DNA of 64,000 nt from Salinilacihabitans rarus (GCF_024296665.1 NZ_CP100762.1:1612001-1676000); one strand, 5' to 3'; positions 26,777-35,774 are shown, numbered from the stretch's first letter. The notes: generated by a model not told the origin, from the letters alone. A program made the numbers and translations.

Positions 26777-28062
26777 TCGGGCGGGCGCTCGGCGACGTCG
26801 TCGATCGCGTGGATCCGGACGCCGACGGGCCGCTTCGTGAACTGGCCGAGCGAGCGGGCGACGATCCGCTCGACGCCGCGGTCGGCCGCCAGATCGAGCA
26901 GGCGCTGGCCGAGGATCGCGTCGAGCAGGACCGTCGTCGGAACCTCGTCGAGGTCTTCGAGGACGTCGTAGGCCTCGCCGGCGTCGGCCTCCTCGAGTAT
27001 CTCGCCTGCCCCGTCGAGGAACCGGACGCGGTCGGTCCCCTCGCGGACGACCGCGCTCGCGTGCTCGTAGACGGTCTCGGGGGCGGGTTCGGCCTCGCTC
27101 TCGCTCTCTTCGTCGGCGTCGGCGTCGTCGCTGGTGCAGGTCGGTGCCGCGTCGGGGACGACGGGGCGGCTGGCGGGCGCGGCGGGCGCGTCGTCGACCG
27201 CCGGGGCGGGCGTCGCGCTGCCGTCGGTGGCGGCGACGGCGTCCCGCGGGGTGTTCGTCTCGGCGACGGCGTCGTACGGCACCTTGTTCCGGAGGGCGGC
27301 GAACAGCTGGTGGTGGTCGAGGTCCTCGACGGAGGTGCCGGCGGGGGCGAACGCGACGAAGTCGACGTCGCCGACCTGCGAGAGTTCCTCGAGGATGAGT
27401 TCGCCGCCGCGGTCGCCGTCGAGGAAGGCGGTGACGGTCCGCTCGCGGGTGAGGTCGGCGACGGCGTCGGGGACGTTCGTCCCCTCGACCGCGATGGCGT
27501 TTTTGATGCCGTACTTGAGGAGCGTGAGCACGTCGGCCCGCCCCTCGACGACGACGATCGCGTCGCTGTCGGCGACGCGCGGGCCGGCCGGCAACCCCCC
27601 GTACTCGGTGATGTCCTCGACGCGGACGTACTGGCGCACCTCCGCGAGGATCTCCTCGGAGGACATCACGGAGTCGTCGAAGCCGGTCCGCAGGAGTTCC
27701 TTCGCCCGGTCGACGACCGCCCTGCGCTTGGCCGCCCGGACGTCCTCGATCTCGGTGACTTCGAGGTCCGCCCGGCAGGGGCCGACCCGGGTGATCGTCT
27801 CGAGCGACGCCGCGAGCGTGGCGGTCTCGACCTTGTCGAGTCCCGTCGCGATCGTCAGGTGGCCGTGAGAGGTACCGTTCGAACTGGAGATTTCGACGTC
27901 GATGCGGCCGACTTTGCCGGACTGGCGCAGGTCGCGGAGGTCGAGTTCGTCGCCGAGCAGACCTTCGGTCTGGCCGAAGATCGCGCCGACGACGTCACTC
28001 CGTTCGACCACCCCGTCGGCCGTGACGTCCGCGTGAATGAGGTATTTCGCAGTGTCTTCCAT
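26773..28062 (-). CDS. dnaG: Archaeal DnaG primase (Toprim)
   Basis: A 429-residue protein. Its N-terminal archaeal domain starts MEDTAKYLIHADVTADGVVE. The Toprim domain spans about 168-250, with EGRAD at 173-177 and DGDRGG at 215-220. An acidic, Pro/Ala-rich haloarchaeal linker covers about 290-350, and the C-terminal part ends VGVRIHAIDDVAERP. Archaeal DnaG associates with the exosome and has primase activity in vitro. The ATG at 28062 is supported by the conserved N-terminus. It stands alone, with a 137-base gap on its 5' side. Confidence 0.95.
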   Translation of the reverse strand: MEDTAKYLIHADVTADGVVERSDVVGAIFGQTEGLLGDELDLRDLRQSGKVGRIDVEISSSNGTSHGHLTIATGLDKVETATLAASLETITRVGPCRADLEVTEIEDVRAAKRRAVVDRAKELLRTGFDDSVMSSEEILAEVRQYVRVEDITEYGGLPAGPRVADSDAIVVVEGRADVLTLLKYGIKNAIAVEGTNVPDAVADLTRERTVTAFLDGDRGGELILEELSQVGDVDFVAFAPAGTSVEDLDHHQLFAALRNKVPYDAVAETNTPRDAVAATDGSATPAPAVDDAPAAPASRPVVPDAAPTCTSDDADADEESESEAEPAPETVYEHASAVVREGTDRVRFLDGAGEILEEADAGEAYDVLEDLDEVPTTVLLDAILGQRLLDLAADRGVERIVARSLGQFTKRPVGVRIHAIDDVAERPPD

Positions 28063-28199
28063 GTGAGATCTGCCCCGACGTGGGGCGCGGTGACGCGTGA
28101 ACCGCGTACATGACCGTTCTGTGTGAAATTGGTTCGTGAGCGGCAAATATGTGTTGACACGCGGGAGCCGGGGGGCCGACCCGCGGGTCGCGGCCGCGG

Positions 28200-29024
28200 T
28201 CAGTACGAGCGGCCGTACCAGTAGGCCGTCAGGGCGATCAGGATCACGAGGCCGATCAGGAAGAACAGCGCTCCCGGCGGGATCATCGAGACGACCGCGT
28301 CCGCCGTTTCGAGCGCGCCGTCGAGGGTCACGCCGCCGTCGTCGGCGAAGATGGGGTCGGGCTCGCCGCCGTCGGCCGTGAAGTTGTCGGCCGACACGTC
28401 GACGTCCGTGCCGGCGTCGGCCGAGTCCTCGGTCACGTCGTACGTGTCCACGTCGTCGGTCGACTCGGCGGCGTCCTCCTCGGCGTCGGCCGTGCCCGCC
28501 CAGTCGCCGCCGCTGTCTCCCCCGCCCCCGCCCCCGTCGTCGCCCCCCGCGGGGGCGGCCTCGTCGTCCGCGCCCATCGTCGGCGAGAGGAAGCGTCCGA
28601 GGCCGTACTGGACGAGCAGGCTGCCGCCGGCGAGCGCGACGACGCCGCCGATGAACCGCGAGAGGGCGTCTTTCAGCTTCTCCGCGGTCGAGCGGTCGCT
28701 GGTGACGATCAGTGGCCCGTCGGCGGTCGCGTAGACGCTCATCTCGTTGCCCCGCGAGGAGTACCACGTGTCGACGACCTCCACGAGGCCCGCCTCCTCG
28801 AGTTTCTCGAGGTGGTACCGGACGTTCTGGATCGAGGAGTCGATGGCGTCGGCGACGTCGCTCGGCGTCCCGGGTTCGTCGTTCAGCGTCGTGTAGATCT
28901 GGCGGGCCGTTCCCGAGGAGAGCGCGCCGAACACCGCGTCGGCGTCCTCGTCCCCGAGGTCGACGACCCGTGGCTGTCTCTCCCGGTTCGGGGTCTCCGA
29001 GCGGAGAGGAAACAGGCGGGCCAT
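28200..29024 (-). CDS. ArsR-type winged-helix regulator with C-terminal membrane anchor
   Basis: A 274-residue protein. The N-terminal winged helix (about 30-105) reads VFGALSSGTARQIYTTLNDE, PSDVADAIDSSIQNVRYHLE, KLEEAGLVEVVDTWYSSRGN. A hydrophobic segment near 140-160, a long Asp/Gly/Ser linker (about 170-230) and a final hydrophobic segment (about 248-270) follow. The layout suggests a membrane-bound transcription factor with an acidic surface linker. The ligand is unknown. A TATA-like element is likely in the AT-rich stretch 29040-29070 upstream. Confidence 0.85.
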   Translation of the reverse strand: MARLFPLRSETPNRERQPRVVDLGDEDADAVFGALSSGTARQIYTTLNDEPGTPSDVADAIDSSIQNVRYHLEKLEEAGLVEVVDTWYSSRGNEMSVYATADGPLIVTSDRSTAEKLKDALSRFIGGVVALAGGSLLVQYGLGRFLSPTMGADDEAAPAGGDDGGGGGGDSGGDWAGTADAEEDAAESTDDVDTYDVTEDSADAGTDVDVSADNFTADGGEPDPIFADDGGVTLDGALETADAVVSMIPPGALFFLIGLVILIALTAYWYGRSY

Positions 29025-29208
29025 ATCGGTTCTCTTCTAGTTCTCTCACCGACACATATACTCCTTTCCATACGTGAAAGAGCCGTTTTACCTTGGGGAA
29101 TCGGGCGAGGGCGTGGGGGTAGCGGCGAACGCGTGTTGATGAAGATCAGTCTTCAACCGCGCGGTCCGAACAGAAACAGTTACCAACGACGGTCCGTGAG
29201 CTACCCCC

Positions 29209-29451
29209 ATGCGACACGCCGAACTGGTCGGATGGATCGCTGCCGCGATCGTCCTCGCCGCGCTCGCGGTCCCCTGGTTCCTGTGGGGGTCGACGACGGT
29301 CGTCGCGGGCCTGCCGCTGTGGCTGTGGTGGCACGTCGGCTGGATGCTGCTCGCGGCGGGCGTCTTCTGGCTGTTCGCCGAGCGAGCCTGGGGGATCGGC
29401 GTCGAACCCGAGCGCGACGGTCCCGGTCCGTCGGGGGGTGAGCTCCGGTGA
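29209..29451 (+). CDS. DUF3311 small membrane protein
   Basis: An 80-residue protein with two hydrophobic helices (residues about 5-27 and 33-58), including FLWGSTTVVAGLPLWLWWHV-like text. DUF3311 proteins are typically encoded directly before a sodium:solute symporter and may be an accessory subunit. Here the symporter follows with a four-base overlap (29448-29451, GTGA), which supports a common complex. Confidence 0.85.
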   Translation: MRHAELVGWIAAAIVLAALAVPWFLWGSTTVVAGLPLWLWWHVGWMLLAAGVFWLFAERAWGIGVEPERDGPGPSGGELR

Positions 29452-31040
29452 CGGTCGGCGTCCAGCTCGGGATCGTCGTCGGCTACCTCCTGCTGGCGCT
29501 CGCGGTCGGCCTCGTCGCCTACCGGCTGGCCGACCGCACCGCCGAGGACTTCTACCTCGCGGGGCGGACCCTCGGGACCGTCGTCCTGCTGTTCACGACG
29601 TTCGCGACGCTGCTGTCGGCCTTTACCTTCTTCGCCGGGCCGAACCTCGCGTACGCGTACGGCCCGGAGTGGATCCTCGTCATGGGGCTCATGGACGGGA
29701 TCATCTTCGCGATCCTCTGGTACGCGATCGGCTACAAGCAGTGGCTACTCGGCCGCCAGCGCGGCTACGTCACCCTCGGAGAGATGCTCGGCGACCGCTT
29801 CGGCTCGCGGGGACTGCGCGGGTTCGTCGCCGGCGTCAGCCTCCTCTGGCTGTTCCCGTACGTGATGCTCCAGCAGGCCGGCGCGGGGACCGCCCTCGAA
29901 GCGCTGACCGAGGGCGCGATCCCCTACGCCGCCGGCGCCGCGCTCATCACCCTGTTCATGATCCTCTACGTGGTCGTCGCCGGGATGCGCGGGATCGCCT
30001 GGACCGACACCCTCCAGGGGGCGTTCATGCTCGTAACGACGTGGGCCGCCGCCGCGTGGGTGCTCGCGTCCGTCGGCGGCCCCGGCGCCGCGACGGACGC
30101 GCTCGCGGCGTCCGAGGTGGGAAGCGAGTTCCTCGCGCTCGGGACCGACTACTACACGCCCCAGTGGATGCTCTCGACGGCGATCACGATCGGCTTCGGC
30201 GTCGCGATGTTTCCGCAGGTGAACCAGCGCTTCTTCGCCGCGGGCTCGAAGACCGTCCTCAAGCGGTCGTTCGCCCTCTGGCCGATCCTCTGTGTGTTGC
30301 TGTTCGTCCCCGCGTTCATGCTGGGGGCGTGGGGCCGCGGACTCGGCGTCCCGGTGCCCGACGGCGGCAACGTCCTGCCGGTGATCCTCGGCGAGTACAC
30401 GCCCGCCTGGTTCGCCGCGCTCGTCGTCGCCGGCGCGATGGCCGCGATGATGTCCTCCTCGGACTCGATGCTGCTGTCGGGGTCGTCGTACTTCACGCGC
30501 GACCTCTACCGGCCGCTCGTCGCGTCCCTCGGCCGGGACCTCTCTACGCGCCGCGAGGACCTGCTCGCCCGCGCCGGCGTCGTCTGTTTCGCGCTCGCGA
30601 CGTTCGTCGCCAGCCTCTACAACCCCGCGACGCTGTTCGAACTCGGCAACGCCGCCTTCTCCGGCTTCGCTCAACTCGCGTTGCCCGTGCTGGTCGCGCT
30701 CTACTGGCGCGGGACGACTCGCGCGGGCATCGTCGCCGGCGTGGCCGGCAGTCAGGCGTTCTACCTCGCGACGCTGTTCCGCTGGGTGATCGTCTGGACG
30801 ATCGGCGCCGTCGACGCCGCGGTGCAGGCCGTCCCGATCCTCGGCCCCGTCCTCGGCGGCTTCTCGCCGGCGCTCGTGACCGTCGTGACGACGGTCGTCC
30901 GGGACTCGTACCTCGGGTGGACGCCGGGGATCGTCGGCATGCTGCTCGGCCTCGTGCTCACCGTCGGCGTCTCGGTGCTGACAAGCCCCGCCGCCGCCGA
31001 GGAGCGGACGCTCTACTTCGAGAGGCTGCGCGCCGACTGA
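29448..31040 (+). CDS. Sodium:solute symporter family transporter
   Basis: A 530-residue transporter with about thirteen membrane helices, starting at GTG 29448. SSS-family features are the first-helix region TAEDFYLAGRTLGTVVLLFT, YVTLGEMLGDRFGSRGLRGF, GMRGIAWTDTLQGAFML, and the conserved AALVVAGAMAAMMSSSDSML with LLSGSSYFTRDLY. It is probably a sodium-coupled importer of an organic solute such as an organic acid or vitamin. The substrate is not evident. It is co-translated with the DUF3311 protein before it. Confidence 0.92.
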   Translation: MTVGVQLGIVVGYLLLALAVGLVAYRLADRTAEDFYLAGRTLGTVVLLFTTFATLLSAFTFFAGPNLAYAYGPEWILVMGLMDGIIFAILWYAIGYKQWLLGRQRGYVTLGEMLGDRFGSRGLRGFVAGVSLLWLFPYVMLQQAGAGTALEALTEGAIPYAAGAALITLFMILYVVVAGMRGIAWTDTLQGAFMLVTTWAAAAWVLASVGGPGAATDALAASEVGSEFLALGTDYYTPQWMLSTAITIGFGVAMFPQVNQRFFAAGSKTVLKRSFALWPILCVLLFVPAFMLGAWGRGLGVPVPDGGNVLPVILGEYTPAWFAALVVAGAMAAMMSSSDSMLLSGSSYFTRDLYRPLVASLGRDLSTRREDLLARAGVVCFALATFVASLYNPATLFELGNAAFSGFAQLALPVLVALYWRGTTRAGIVAGVAGSQAFYLATLFRWVIVWTIGAVDAAVQAVPILGPVLGGFSPALVTVVTTVVRDSYLGWTPGIVGMLLGLVLTVGVSVLTSPAAAEERTLYFERLRAD

Positions 31041-31084
31041 CCACATCGTCACACCGAAAGGGGCCGGCCGCGTAGCCGGTCCCG

Positions 31085-31738
31085 ATGGCCGAACTCGTCT
31101 TGCCGGCGTCGATCCGCGACGCGTGGCGCCCGCTGGGGACCCGGACCGACGAGCGCCGGATCGCGCTGGCCGCCATCGTCGCCGAGACCACCCTGTACGA
31201 GCACGTCGCGACGGCGACGGCCCTCGACGACGTCCGGGGGAGCGACGTGCCGGTCCGCTCGCTGTTCGCGATCGACCTCTCCTTTCGCCCGTCGCTGTCG
31301 TCGCTCGGCGTCTCGCCGGCGGCCGTCCTCTCGATGGCGGCCCCGCAGGCCAAACGCCAGTTCGTCGACAGCGTCGAGGACGACGGCCTCGTCGTCGACG
31401 GGGAGCGGTCGTCGGGGCGGTTCGAGCGTGCCGACGGCACCGCGGGTCGGCGGTACGTCCTCGACGTCTCGTACCCGCTCGACCCCGCCGACGGCGGGGA
31501 AACCGCGTGGATCGACGCCGAGACCCACGTCGCCGTCTGGCCGACCGACCGCGCCTACCGGATGGCCGGCGGGACGTTCCCGCTCGCGGACGCCGACGGG
31601 GTCGCCGGCGCCGAGGGTCTCGTCGCCGACCCCGAGCGGGACCGCGAGACGGTTCTCGACGTGGTCCGGACCGTCGAACTCGCGGACGACGGGGACGTGG
31701 CCGACGAAGACGAAAACGAGGTCGACAGCGGTCAGTAA
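31085..31738 (+). CDS. Conserved haloarchaeal protein of unknown function
   Basis: A 217-residue acidic soluble protein I do not recognise. It begins MAELVLPASIRDAWRPLG. The middle has SVPVRSLFAIDLSFRPSLSS-like text, and the C-terminal 25 residues are almost all acidic. There are no cysteines, membrane segments or known motifs. It starts 44 bases after the symporter stop and overlaps the next, convergent gene by seven bases. It could be the last gene of the symporter transcript, but functional linkage is not shown. Confidence 0.65.
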   Translation: MAELVLPASIRDAWRPLGTRTDERRIALAAIVAETTLYEHVATATALDDVRGSDVPVRSLFAIDLSFRPSLSSLGVSPAAVLSMAAPQAKRQFVDSVEDDGLVVDGERSSGRFERADGTAGRRYVLDVSYPLDPADGGETAWIDAETHVAVWPTDRAYRMAGGTFPLADADGVAGAEGLVADPERDRETVLDVVRTVELADDGDVADEDENEVDSGQ

Positions 31739-32127
31739 CCGTCCGCCGTCGGGCTGTAGTCGACGACTTCGACCGCGCCGAGGGTGAGCGCGTCGGGATA
31801 GAACTCGCCGTCGGGGGAGTGGTAGCCGGTCGGTTCGAGGACCGCTTCGAGGACGACCTGCTCCTCGGCGCGGACGGACATCGTCTCGGCGACGCGCTCG
31901 ACGGCGTGACGGGGACAGCGAACGTCGGCGAACTCCCAGCTGTGGCCCTCGTAGCAGGTGGCCGCCGCGACGACCGGGTCGCCGGCCTCGAGGACCGTCG
32001 GCTCGTCTCCCTCCTCCCGGGCGCAGGCCGTACAGGTGACGGTGCCGCCGACGACGTCGGGTTCGACGGCGAGGCTGGCGACGACCATCCCGGTAAACTC
32101 CCGGCGCAACGCGGCCTCTTCGAGCAT
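31732..32127 (-). CDS. Small protein with putative zinc-binding cysteines
   Basis: A 131-residue protein. Cysteines and histidines occur as VTCTACARE, CYEGHSW and RCPRHAVERV, a possible zinc-knuckle or ribbon. I chose the ATG at 32127 because longer starts add residues not typical of the acidic haloarchaeal style. No function is known. It is the last chromosomal gene before the mobile element and is divergent from the original promoter of the gene the element entered. Confidence 0.65.
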   Translation of the reverse strand: MLEEAALRREFTGMVVASLAVEPDVVGGTVTCTACAREEGDEPTVLEAGDPVVAAATCYEGHSWEFADVRCPRHAVERVAETMSVRAEEQVVLEAVLEPTGYHSPDGEFYPDALTLGAVEVVDYSPTADGY

Positions 32128-32202
32128 TCGAGCGTACTGAGACGGGAGTCGGCTTGAGCCTGTCGCCAAACTGCAGGGCACGATGCCCGGCGGACGAATG
32201 CC

Positions 32203-32208
32203 TTTAGG
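32203..32208 (+). promoter_or_regulatory. Original host promoter (TATA-like) of the interrupted gene
   Basis: TTTAGG at 32203-32208 is centred 26 bases before the ATG at 32232, the spacing expected for a leaderless haloarchaeal transcript. Before integration it should have driven the DUF6293 gene. Now it reads into the 50-codon remnant and then the integrase gene. The assignment rests on spacing and sequence only. Confidence 0.5.
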
Positions 32209-32229
32209 CTCGATCCTCCCAACGCGGAG

Positions 32230-32287
32230 GTATGCAGACCCACATCGTCCCGGTCGGCTTCGACTACGACCGGCTCATCGCGCCGCT
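32230..32287. repeat. attL direct repeat (5' end of DUF6293 gene)
   Basis: Bases 32230-32275 are identical to 53144-53189. There is one C/G mismatch (32276 against 53190), then 11 more identical bases (to 32287 and 53201), after which the copies diverge. The repeat covers the start codon and the first 18-19 codons of the host regulator gene (MQTHIVPVGFDYDRLIAPL). The mismatch is synonymous (CTC/CTG, Leu). The left copy carries host DNA on its left and element DNA on its right. Confidence 0.95.
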
Positions 32288-32384
32288 CGCGGCCTCTGTC
32301 GGGCTTTCAGAGATGTTCACCAATGCCCGAAACCACGCTCGAACCCATCGCTCCGAACGAGGCAGTTCGCCTCTACCTGCGTGA
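32232..32384 (+). pseudogene. 5' remnant of the DUF6293 regulator gene at attL
   Basis: The first 19 codons match the intact gene at 53146. The frame then runs into element sequence and stops at TGA 32382-32384, giving a 50-residue chimeric peptide. It retains the original host promoter. It overlaps the start of the integrase gene in another frame, so its translation could affect integrase expression. It is a by-product of integration, not a functional regulator. Confidence 0.85.
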
Positions 32385-33339
32385 CCGTCAGAACGAATTA
32401 GCCGACGCAACCATCGACTCCTACCGGTATAAGCTCGAAAAGTTCGTGGAGTGGTGCGAGACGGAAGACCTAGAGAACCTGAACTCGCTTTCAGGGCGTG
32501 ACCTACTCCGATTCAAGCAGTACCGTGCCCAAGACCTGAACAGCGTTTCGCTCAAGGGCCAACTCGACGCCCTGCGAGCGTTCGTGAAATGGTGCGAGTC
32601 CATCGACGCCGTCGAGCAAGACCTTCACAACAAGGTTCTCTCGCCCTCACTGAACGATGGCGACCGAGAGCGCGACGTGTTGCTCGACTCTGACGCCGCG
32701 ACAGACATACTCGACCACCTCGCACGTTTCGAGTACGCGTCCCTTCAGCACGCGCTCTTGACCCTACTGTGGCGCTGTGGAGCGCGGTCGGGGACTGTCC
32801 GGTCGTTCGACCTGCAGGACTATGACCGAGAGAACCAGTGGCTCCGTGCAAAGCACCGGCCCGAGACGCCGCTGAAGAACAAGGAGAAGGGCGAGCGTCT
32901 AATCGCCTTGAGTTCCGACGTGTGCCAAGTCCTGAACGACTACATCGACCACAACCGCGAGGACGTGACCGACGAACGGGGACGGAAGCCACTACTCACC
33001 ACGCAGTTCGGGCGCGTCTCGAAATCGACCATTCGGGAAACCTGCTACCGGTGGACGCACCCCTGCCAGTACAATGGTGGTCACTGTCCCCACGGTCGGG
33101 ACACCGACACCTGCCAAGCGCTGAATCCACCAGAAAAGGCACCGTCGGTTTGTCCCTCGTCTCGGAGTCCGCACGCGTGGCGACGAGGGGCAATCACCCA
33201 TCACCTCACCGAAGACGTGCCTGTAGATGTGGTGTCGGATAGGATGAATGTCTCTCGTGAGGTGCTTGAGGCCCACTACGACCGACGCGACGAAGAGGTC
33301 AAAGTCGAACAGCGTCGTGGCTACCTCGAAGGAGTGTAA
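32323..33339 (+). CDS. int: Tyrosine recombinase/integrase
   Basis: A 338-residue protein. The N-terminal SAM-like core-binding domain is residues about 10-100 (AVRLYLRDRQNELADATIDS, LDALRAFVKWCESIDAV). The catalytic domain has the first Arg in RCGARSGTVRSFDL (R155 or R160), the H-x-x-R box in SPHAWRRGAITHHL (H284, R287) and the nucleophile Tyr in LEAHYDRRDEE (Y319). A four-cysteine insertion (C248, C255, C264, C277) could bind zinc. It has no clear promoter of its own and lies just downstream of the displaced host promoter. It should catalyse att recombination. Confidence 0.95.
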   Translation: MPETTLEPIAPNEAVRLYLRDRQNELADATIDSYRYKLEKFVEWCETEDLENLNSLSGRDLLRFKQYRAQDLNSVSLKGQLDALRAFVKWCESIDAVEQDLHNKVLSPSLNDGDRERDVLLDSDAATDILDHLARFEYASLQHALLTLLWRCGARSGTVRSFDLQDYDRENQWLRAKHRPETPLKNKEKGERLIALSSDVCQVLNDYIDHNREDVTDERGRKPLLTTQFGRVSKSTIRETCYRWTHPCQYNGGHCPHGRDTDTCQALNPPEKAPSVCPSSRSPHAWRRGAITHHLTEDVPVDVVSDRMNVSREVLEAHYDRRDEEVKVEQRRGYLEGV

Positions 33340-33346
33340 CAGACTC

Positions 33347-33499
33347 ATGCCCCTCGCTCGACGCGTAGACGCGACCTGCCCGGACTGCGGCGATGACAGC
33401 GACGTGTGGATGTTCGAAAAGGACGAACCGACCATCATCAAGGAACACTACACCTGCGAGTCCTGCGGGTGCGAGTGGACGGAGAAAGTGTCTCAATAG
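33347..33499 (+). CDS. Small zinc-ribbon protein
   Basis: A 50-residue protein with two CxxC-type knuckles: ATCPDCGDDSDVWMFEKDEP, then YTCESCGCEWTEK. The fold resembles transcription-factor zinc ribbons or rubredoxin-like knuckles. It starts seven bases after the integrase stop, so it is probably co-transcribed with it. It may be a recombination directionality or regulatory factor, but that is speculation. Small one-domain zinc proteins are common in haloarchaeal elements. Confidence 0.75.
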   Translation: MPLARRVDATCPDCGDDSDVWMFEKDEPTIIKEHYTCESCGCEWTEKVSQ

Positions 33500-33544
33500 T
33501 CGCTGTCCGGAGATTCTTTCTATTAGGGGTTTGTTTTTGTGAAT

Positions 33545-33958
33545 ATGCCTGACCCTCGACAAGACGATATGCCTACGACCACGGTTGGATGGGAAGACGA
33601 TGAATTTGATGTTCGAATCTCCTATTCAGTGTTTGAAGGCGATATGGGAAACTATGACACTCTAATCTCAAGCACGCGGCAGATTGAAGCCGAAATCACC
33701 AATGAAGACGACGATTCCTTCGAGGTTAATCTAAAAGTGACAGACAACACTAATCGAGGTGTGTTCGCTCTTGGTGGCGTTGCTACCAATCATCCGGGCG
33801 GGGAACACGCAGAATACGAATCAACCGAGACGTTCGACAAATCGGATATTCCCTACTATCAGGACGATTTCCCTAATGTTCAGTCGCACATTCCGAAAGG
33901 CGAGAGAATCGTCCCCGTGATTAAGGAATGGAGCGACTCACAGCCGTTCCAAGCCTGA
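33545..33958 (+). CDS. Element-encoded hypothetical protein
   Basis: A 137-residue acidic protein of unknown function with codon use less GC-biased than the chromosome. It appears all-beta (FDVRISYSVFEGDMGNYDTL, FEVNLKVTDNTNRGVFALGG). No cysteine, signal or membrane segment is present. I take ATG 33545, though a GTG two codons upstream is possible. It is preceded by an AT-rich promoter-like stretch (33520-33540) and overlaps nothing. The next gene starts 24 bases after its stop. Confidence 0.6.
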   Translation: MPDPRQDDMPTTTVGWEDDEFDVRISYSVFEGDMGNYDTLISSTRQIEAEITNEDDDSFEVNLKVTDNTNRGVFALGGVATNHPGGEHAEYESTETFDKSDIPYYQDDFPNVQSHIPKGERIVPVIKEWSDSQPFQA

Positions 33959-33981
33959 TTAGAATAGATTTAGACAGCCCA

Positions 33982-34203
33982 ATGCAACGGTTCTCCGAGG
34001 GCGACCGCGTTCGAATGGACATTCCCGACGAGACTGACCCCGACCACGAGCGCTACCACAGGATTCGCGGGACGGTCGTCGCTGTCCTCGAAGACGACGC
34101 TGGTCAGGCTACTGGTGACGAACGCGATTCACTGCTATTTCGTGTTGAACTCGAAGACGGCAACGTAGAGGACTTTCGCTGGCGAGACTTGAGGCCACGA
34201 TAA
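33982..34203 (+). CDS. Small SH3-like hypothetical protein
   Basis: A 73-residue protein. FSEGDRVRMDIPDETDPDHE followed by RIRGTVVAVLEDD and FRVELEDGNVEDFRWRDLRP has the look of a KOW/SH3-like barrel, as in small YodC or DUF2158-type proteins. The ATG at 33982 is preferred; an in-frame ATG at 33928 would overlap the preceding gene. The function is unknown. Confidence 0.6.
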   Translation: MQRFSEGDRVRMDIPDETDPDHERYHRIRGTVVAVLEDDAGQATGDERDSLLFRVELEDGNVEDFRWRDLRPR

Positions 34204-34271
34204 GAAGGACAGTAGCACGAGATGGCAGGTATGTCGAAATTAGTTAACCGACGGAAGTTGGTTCCCTGATT

Positions 34272-34766
34272 ATGAGTGTCAATACCGTTCTGACCCTGTT
34301 AGAATACGTAATGCTCGCTGTCCCTGCGATTGCTATCTATATGCAGATTCAGTACGATATTGGTAAACCAAATCCCGATGATGATATTCAACTGAACCAC
34401 GGACAATCCCGGATGGGATACCAATTGGGGAAAGCGAGTATCATCCCACATCTGGTGGCCGGCGGGTTTCTCGTCGCATGGCTACTGGCAAAGCAACCAC
34501 CAACCGTGTTACCTTCTTGGGCCAGCAGTCTCTTACTGACTGCCCTTATTTACGGGGCTATCCTCTCGATAGGGGTTGGAATATATCTCTTTGGGAGTGC
34601 CGCAATGTACGGCAATGTGATTGCTCCGCAGACCAGCACAAAGCAAGCAGTTCTGATTCATCTCGATAACCGGATACCGTGGGTCAACCTGTACGAGCGT
34701 CAACCCACCAACGCGGCACATCCTGCCCATCCATCGAATCAGGATAGGGGCAACGAACAGAACTGA
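34272..34766 (+). CDS. Element-encoded membrane protein
   Basis: A 164-residue protein with three or four hydrophobic segments (about residues 5-25, 57-78, 86-105 and 108-122), followed by a polar C-terminal tail. It contains YMQIQYDIGKPNPDDDIQLN between the first two segments. No family is recognised. It is preceded by an AT-rich stretch at 34235-34265 that may hold its promoter. Confidence 0.6.
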   Translation: MSVNTVLTLLEYVMLAVPAIAIYMQIQYDIGKPNPDDDIQLNHGQSRMGYQLGKASIIPHLVAGGFLVAWLLAKQPPTVLPSWASSLLLTALIYGAILSIGVGIYLFGSAAMYGNVIAPQTSTKQAVLIHLDNRIPWVNLYERQPTNAAHPAHPSNQDRGNEQN

Positions 34767-34902
34767 ACCGGCATAGACCCTATCGGCTATCAGATTAGTA
34801 CAACTTGACTGGCTTGCGTTGGCGCTATCTGCGTCCACAGTGGATGTAGCCTGTCAGAGACGTGGCGAAAGAAGTTCACGTATCCCGGCTGATAGCACTG
34901 GT

Positions 34903-35040
34903 ATGAGCGACGAACAGAAGAAGAACCCCGAGGTACGCCTACCCGCTGACGAGGACGAGGTAATCGACATGGCGGGCGCAGAGACAGACAAGGAACAGTA
35001 CCTCGCAGTGACGCAGGCGAAATTGATTGGCGACCTGTGA
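34903..35040 (+). CDS. Small acidic hypothetical protein
   Basis: A 45-residue Glu/Asp/Lys-rich peptide beginning MSDEQKKNPEVRLPADEDEV. Its composition is typical of haloarchaeal proteins and the codon use is coding-like. The ATG at 34903 is chosen; upstream codons in the frame are not protein-like. There is no known domain. It stands alone between the membrane protein gene and a low-GC gene. Confidence 0.45.
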   Translation: MSDEQKKNPEVRLPADEDEVIDMAGAETDKEQYLAVTQAKLIGDL

Positions 35041-35122
35041 AACCCCATCTGTCAAAAGCGACGCTCTTTCGTCGGTTTCTGGTTACGAATGATTAAGTGA
35101 CAGCTAGTCGTTACCCGTTCTA

Positions 35123-35734
35123 ATGGCCGCAGATGAATATTACGACGCAATCGGAGAAGTACTATCATATGTACTGAGCGCCGAGGATTTTGTAGTTGGA
35201 CAAGAAAGAGCGAAGAATGGTACATATTTCTTAATTAATAGAGATAATACCAATTTGGAGTTTTACGCGGCCCCGAATGAGAGATATTTCACTCTTATTC
35301 GCCAACATTCGTTGAGGCGGCGGGTTTCTCAGGCATACAGGGAAAATAATCAGTTGTTGAGCAAACACATGGAAGAGTATGAGATGGATGAGTCCACCAT
35401 TCGAGACGAAAATCTACATGAAAGGGTAGCCGCAGAGAGGATTCGAGACGTGAGCGAGGAACAGGCAGAAAGAGTTGTTAATGATGTGGAATCATTCATG
35501 ATTCATTCGGACTGTCGGATTCGGAATCGAACGATTAGTGACCCGGAGAGCAGTGGTGAAGACGAAATTTGGGACGGTGTACAGATTATTGGGCTTCTTT
35601 ATCCCTATGAAGACAACTTCAGTCCAAGAGACTACGAGCAGGCGGCTCAAGAGGTAATTAGCGTCGGAAGTCAAATTGAAGAAGCGATGAACAAGATGGA
35701 TGTATTGCAAGAGATTGAGAGCGCGAGGACGTAG
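35123..35734 (+). CDS. Low-GC hypothetical protein
   Basis: A 203-residue mainly helical protein of unknown function. It starts MAADEYYDAIGEVLSYVLSA and has a charged middle (RRRVSQAYRENNQLLSKHME). The coding sequence is much more AT-rich than the chromosome and even than several element neighbours, which suggests separate acquisition. No membrane segment is seen. It is a single gene with its own upstream gap. Confidence 0.65.
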   Translation: MAADEYYDAIGEVLSYVLSAEDFVVGQERAKNGTYFLINRDNTNLEFYAAPNERYFTLIRQHSLRRRVSQAYRENNQLLSKHMEEYEMDESTIRDENLHERVAAERIRDVSEEQAERVVNDVESFMIHSDCRIRNRTISDPESSGEDEIWDGVQIIGLLYPYEDNFSPRDYEQAAQEVISVGSQIEEAMNKMDVLQEIESART

Positions 35735-35774
35735 ATATATTCTGGCATTCTAACTATCTCTGTACCTTACAGCC

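Noticed and set aside
32130-32300. A tRNA gene as the integration site
   Set aside because: No tRNA-like fold is seen. The repeat is the 5' end of a protein-coding gene.
32232-32384. The left copy of the DUF6293 start as a working gene
   Set aside because: It stops after 50 codons in element DNA. Only the right copy continues into the full protein.
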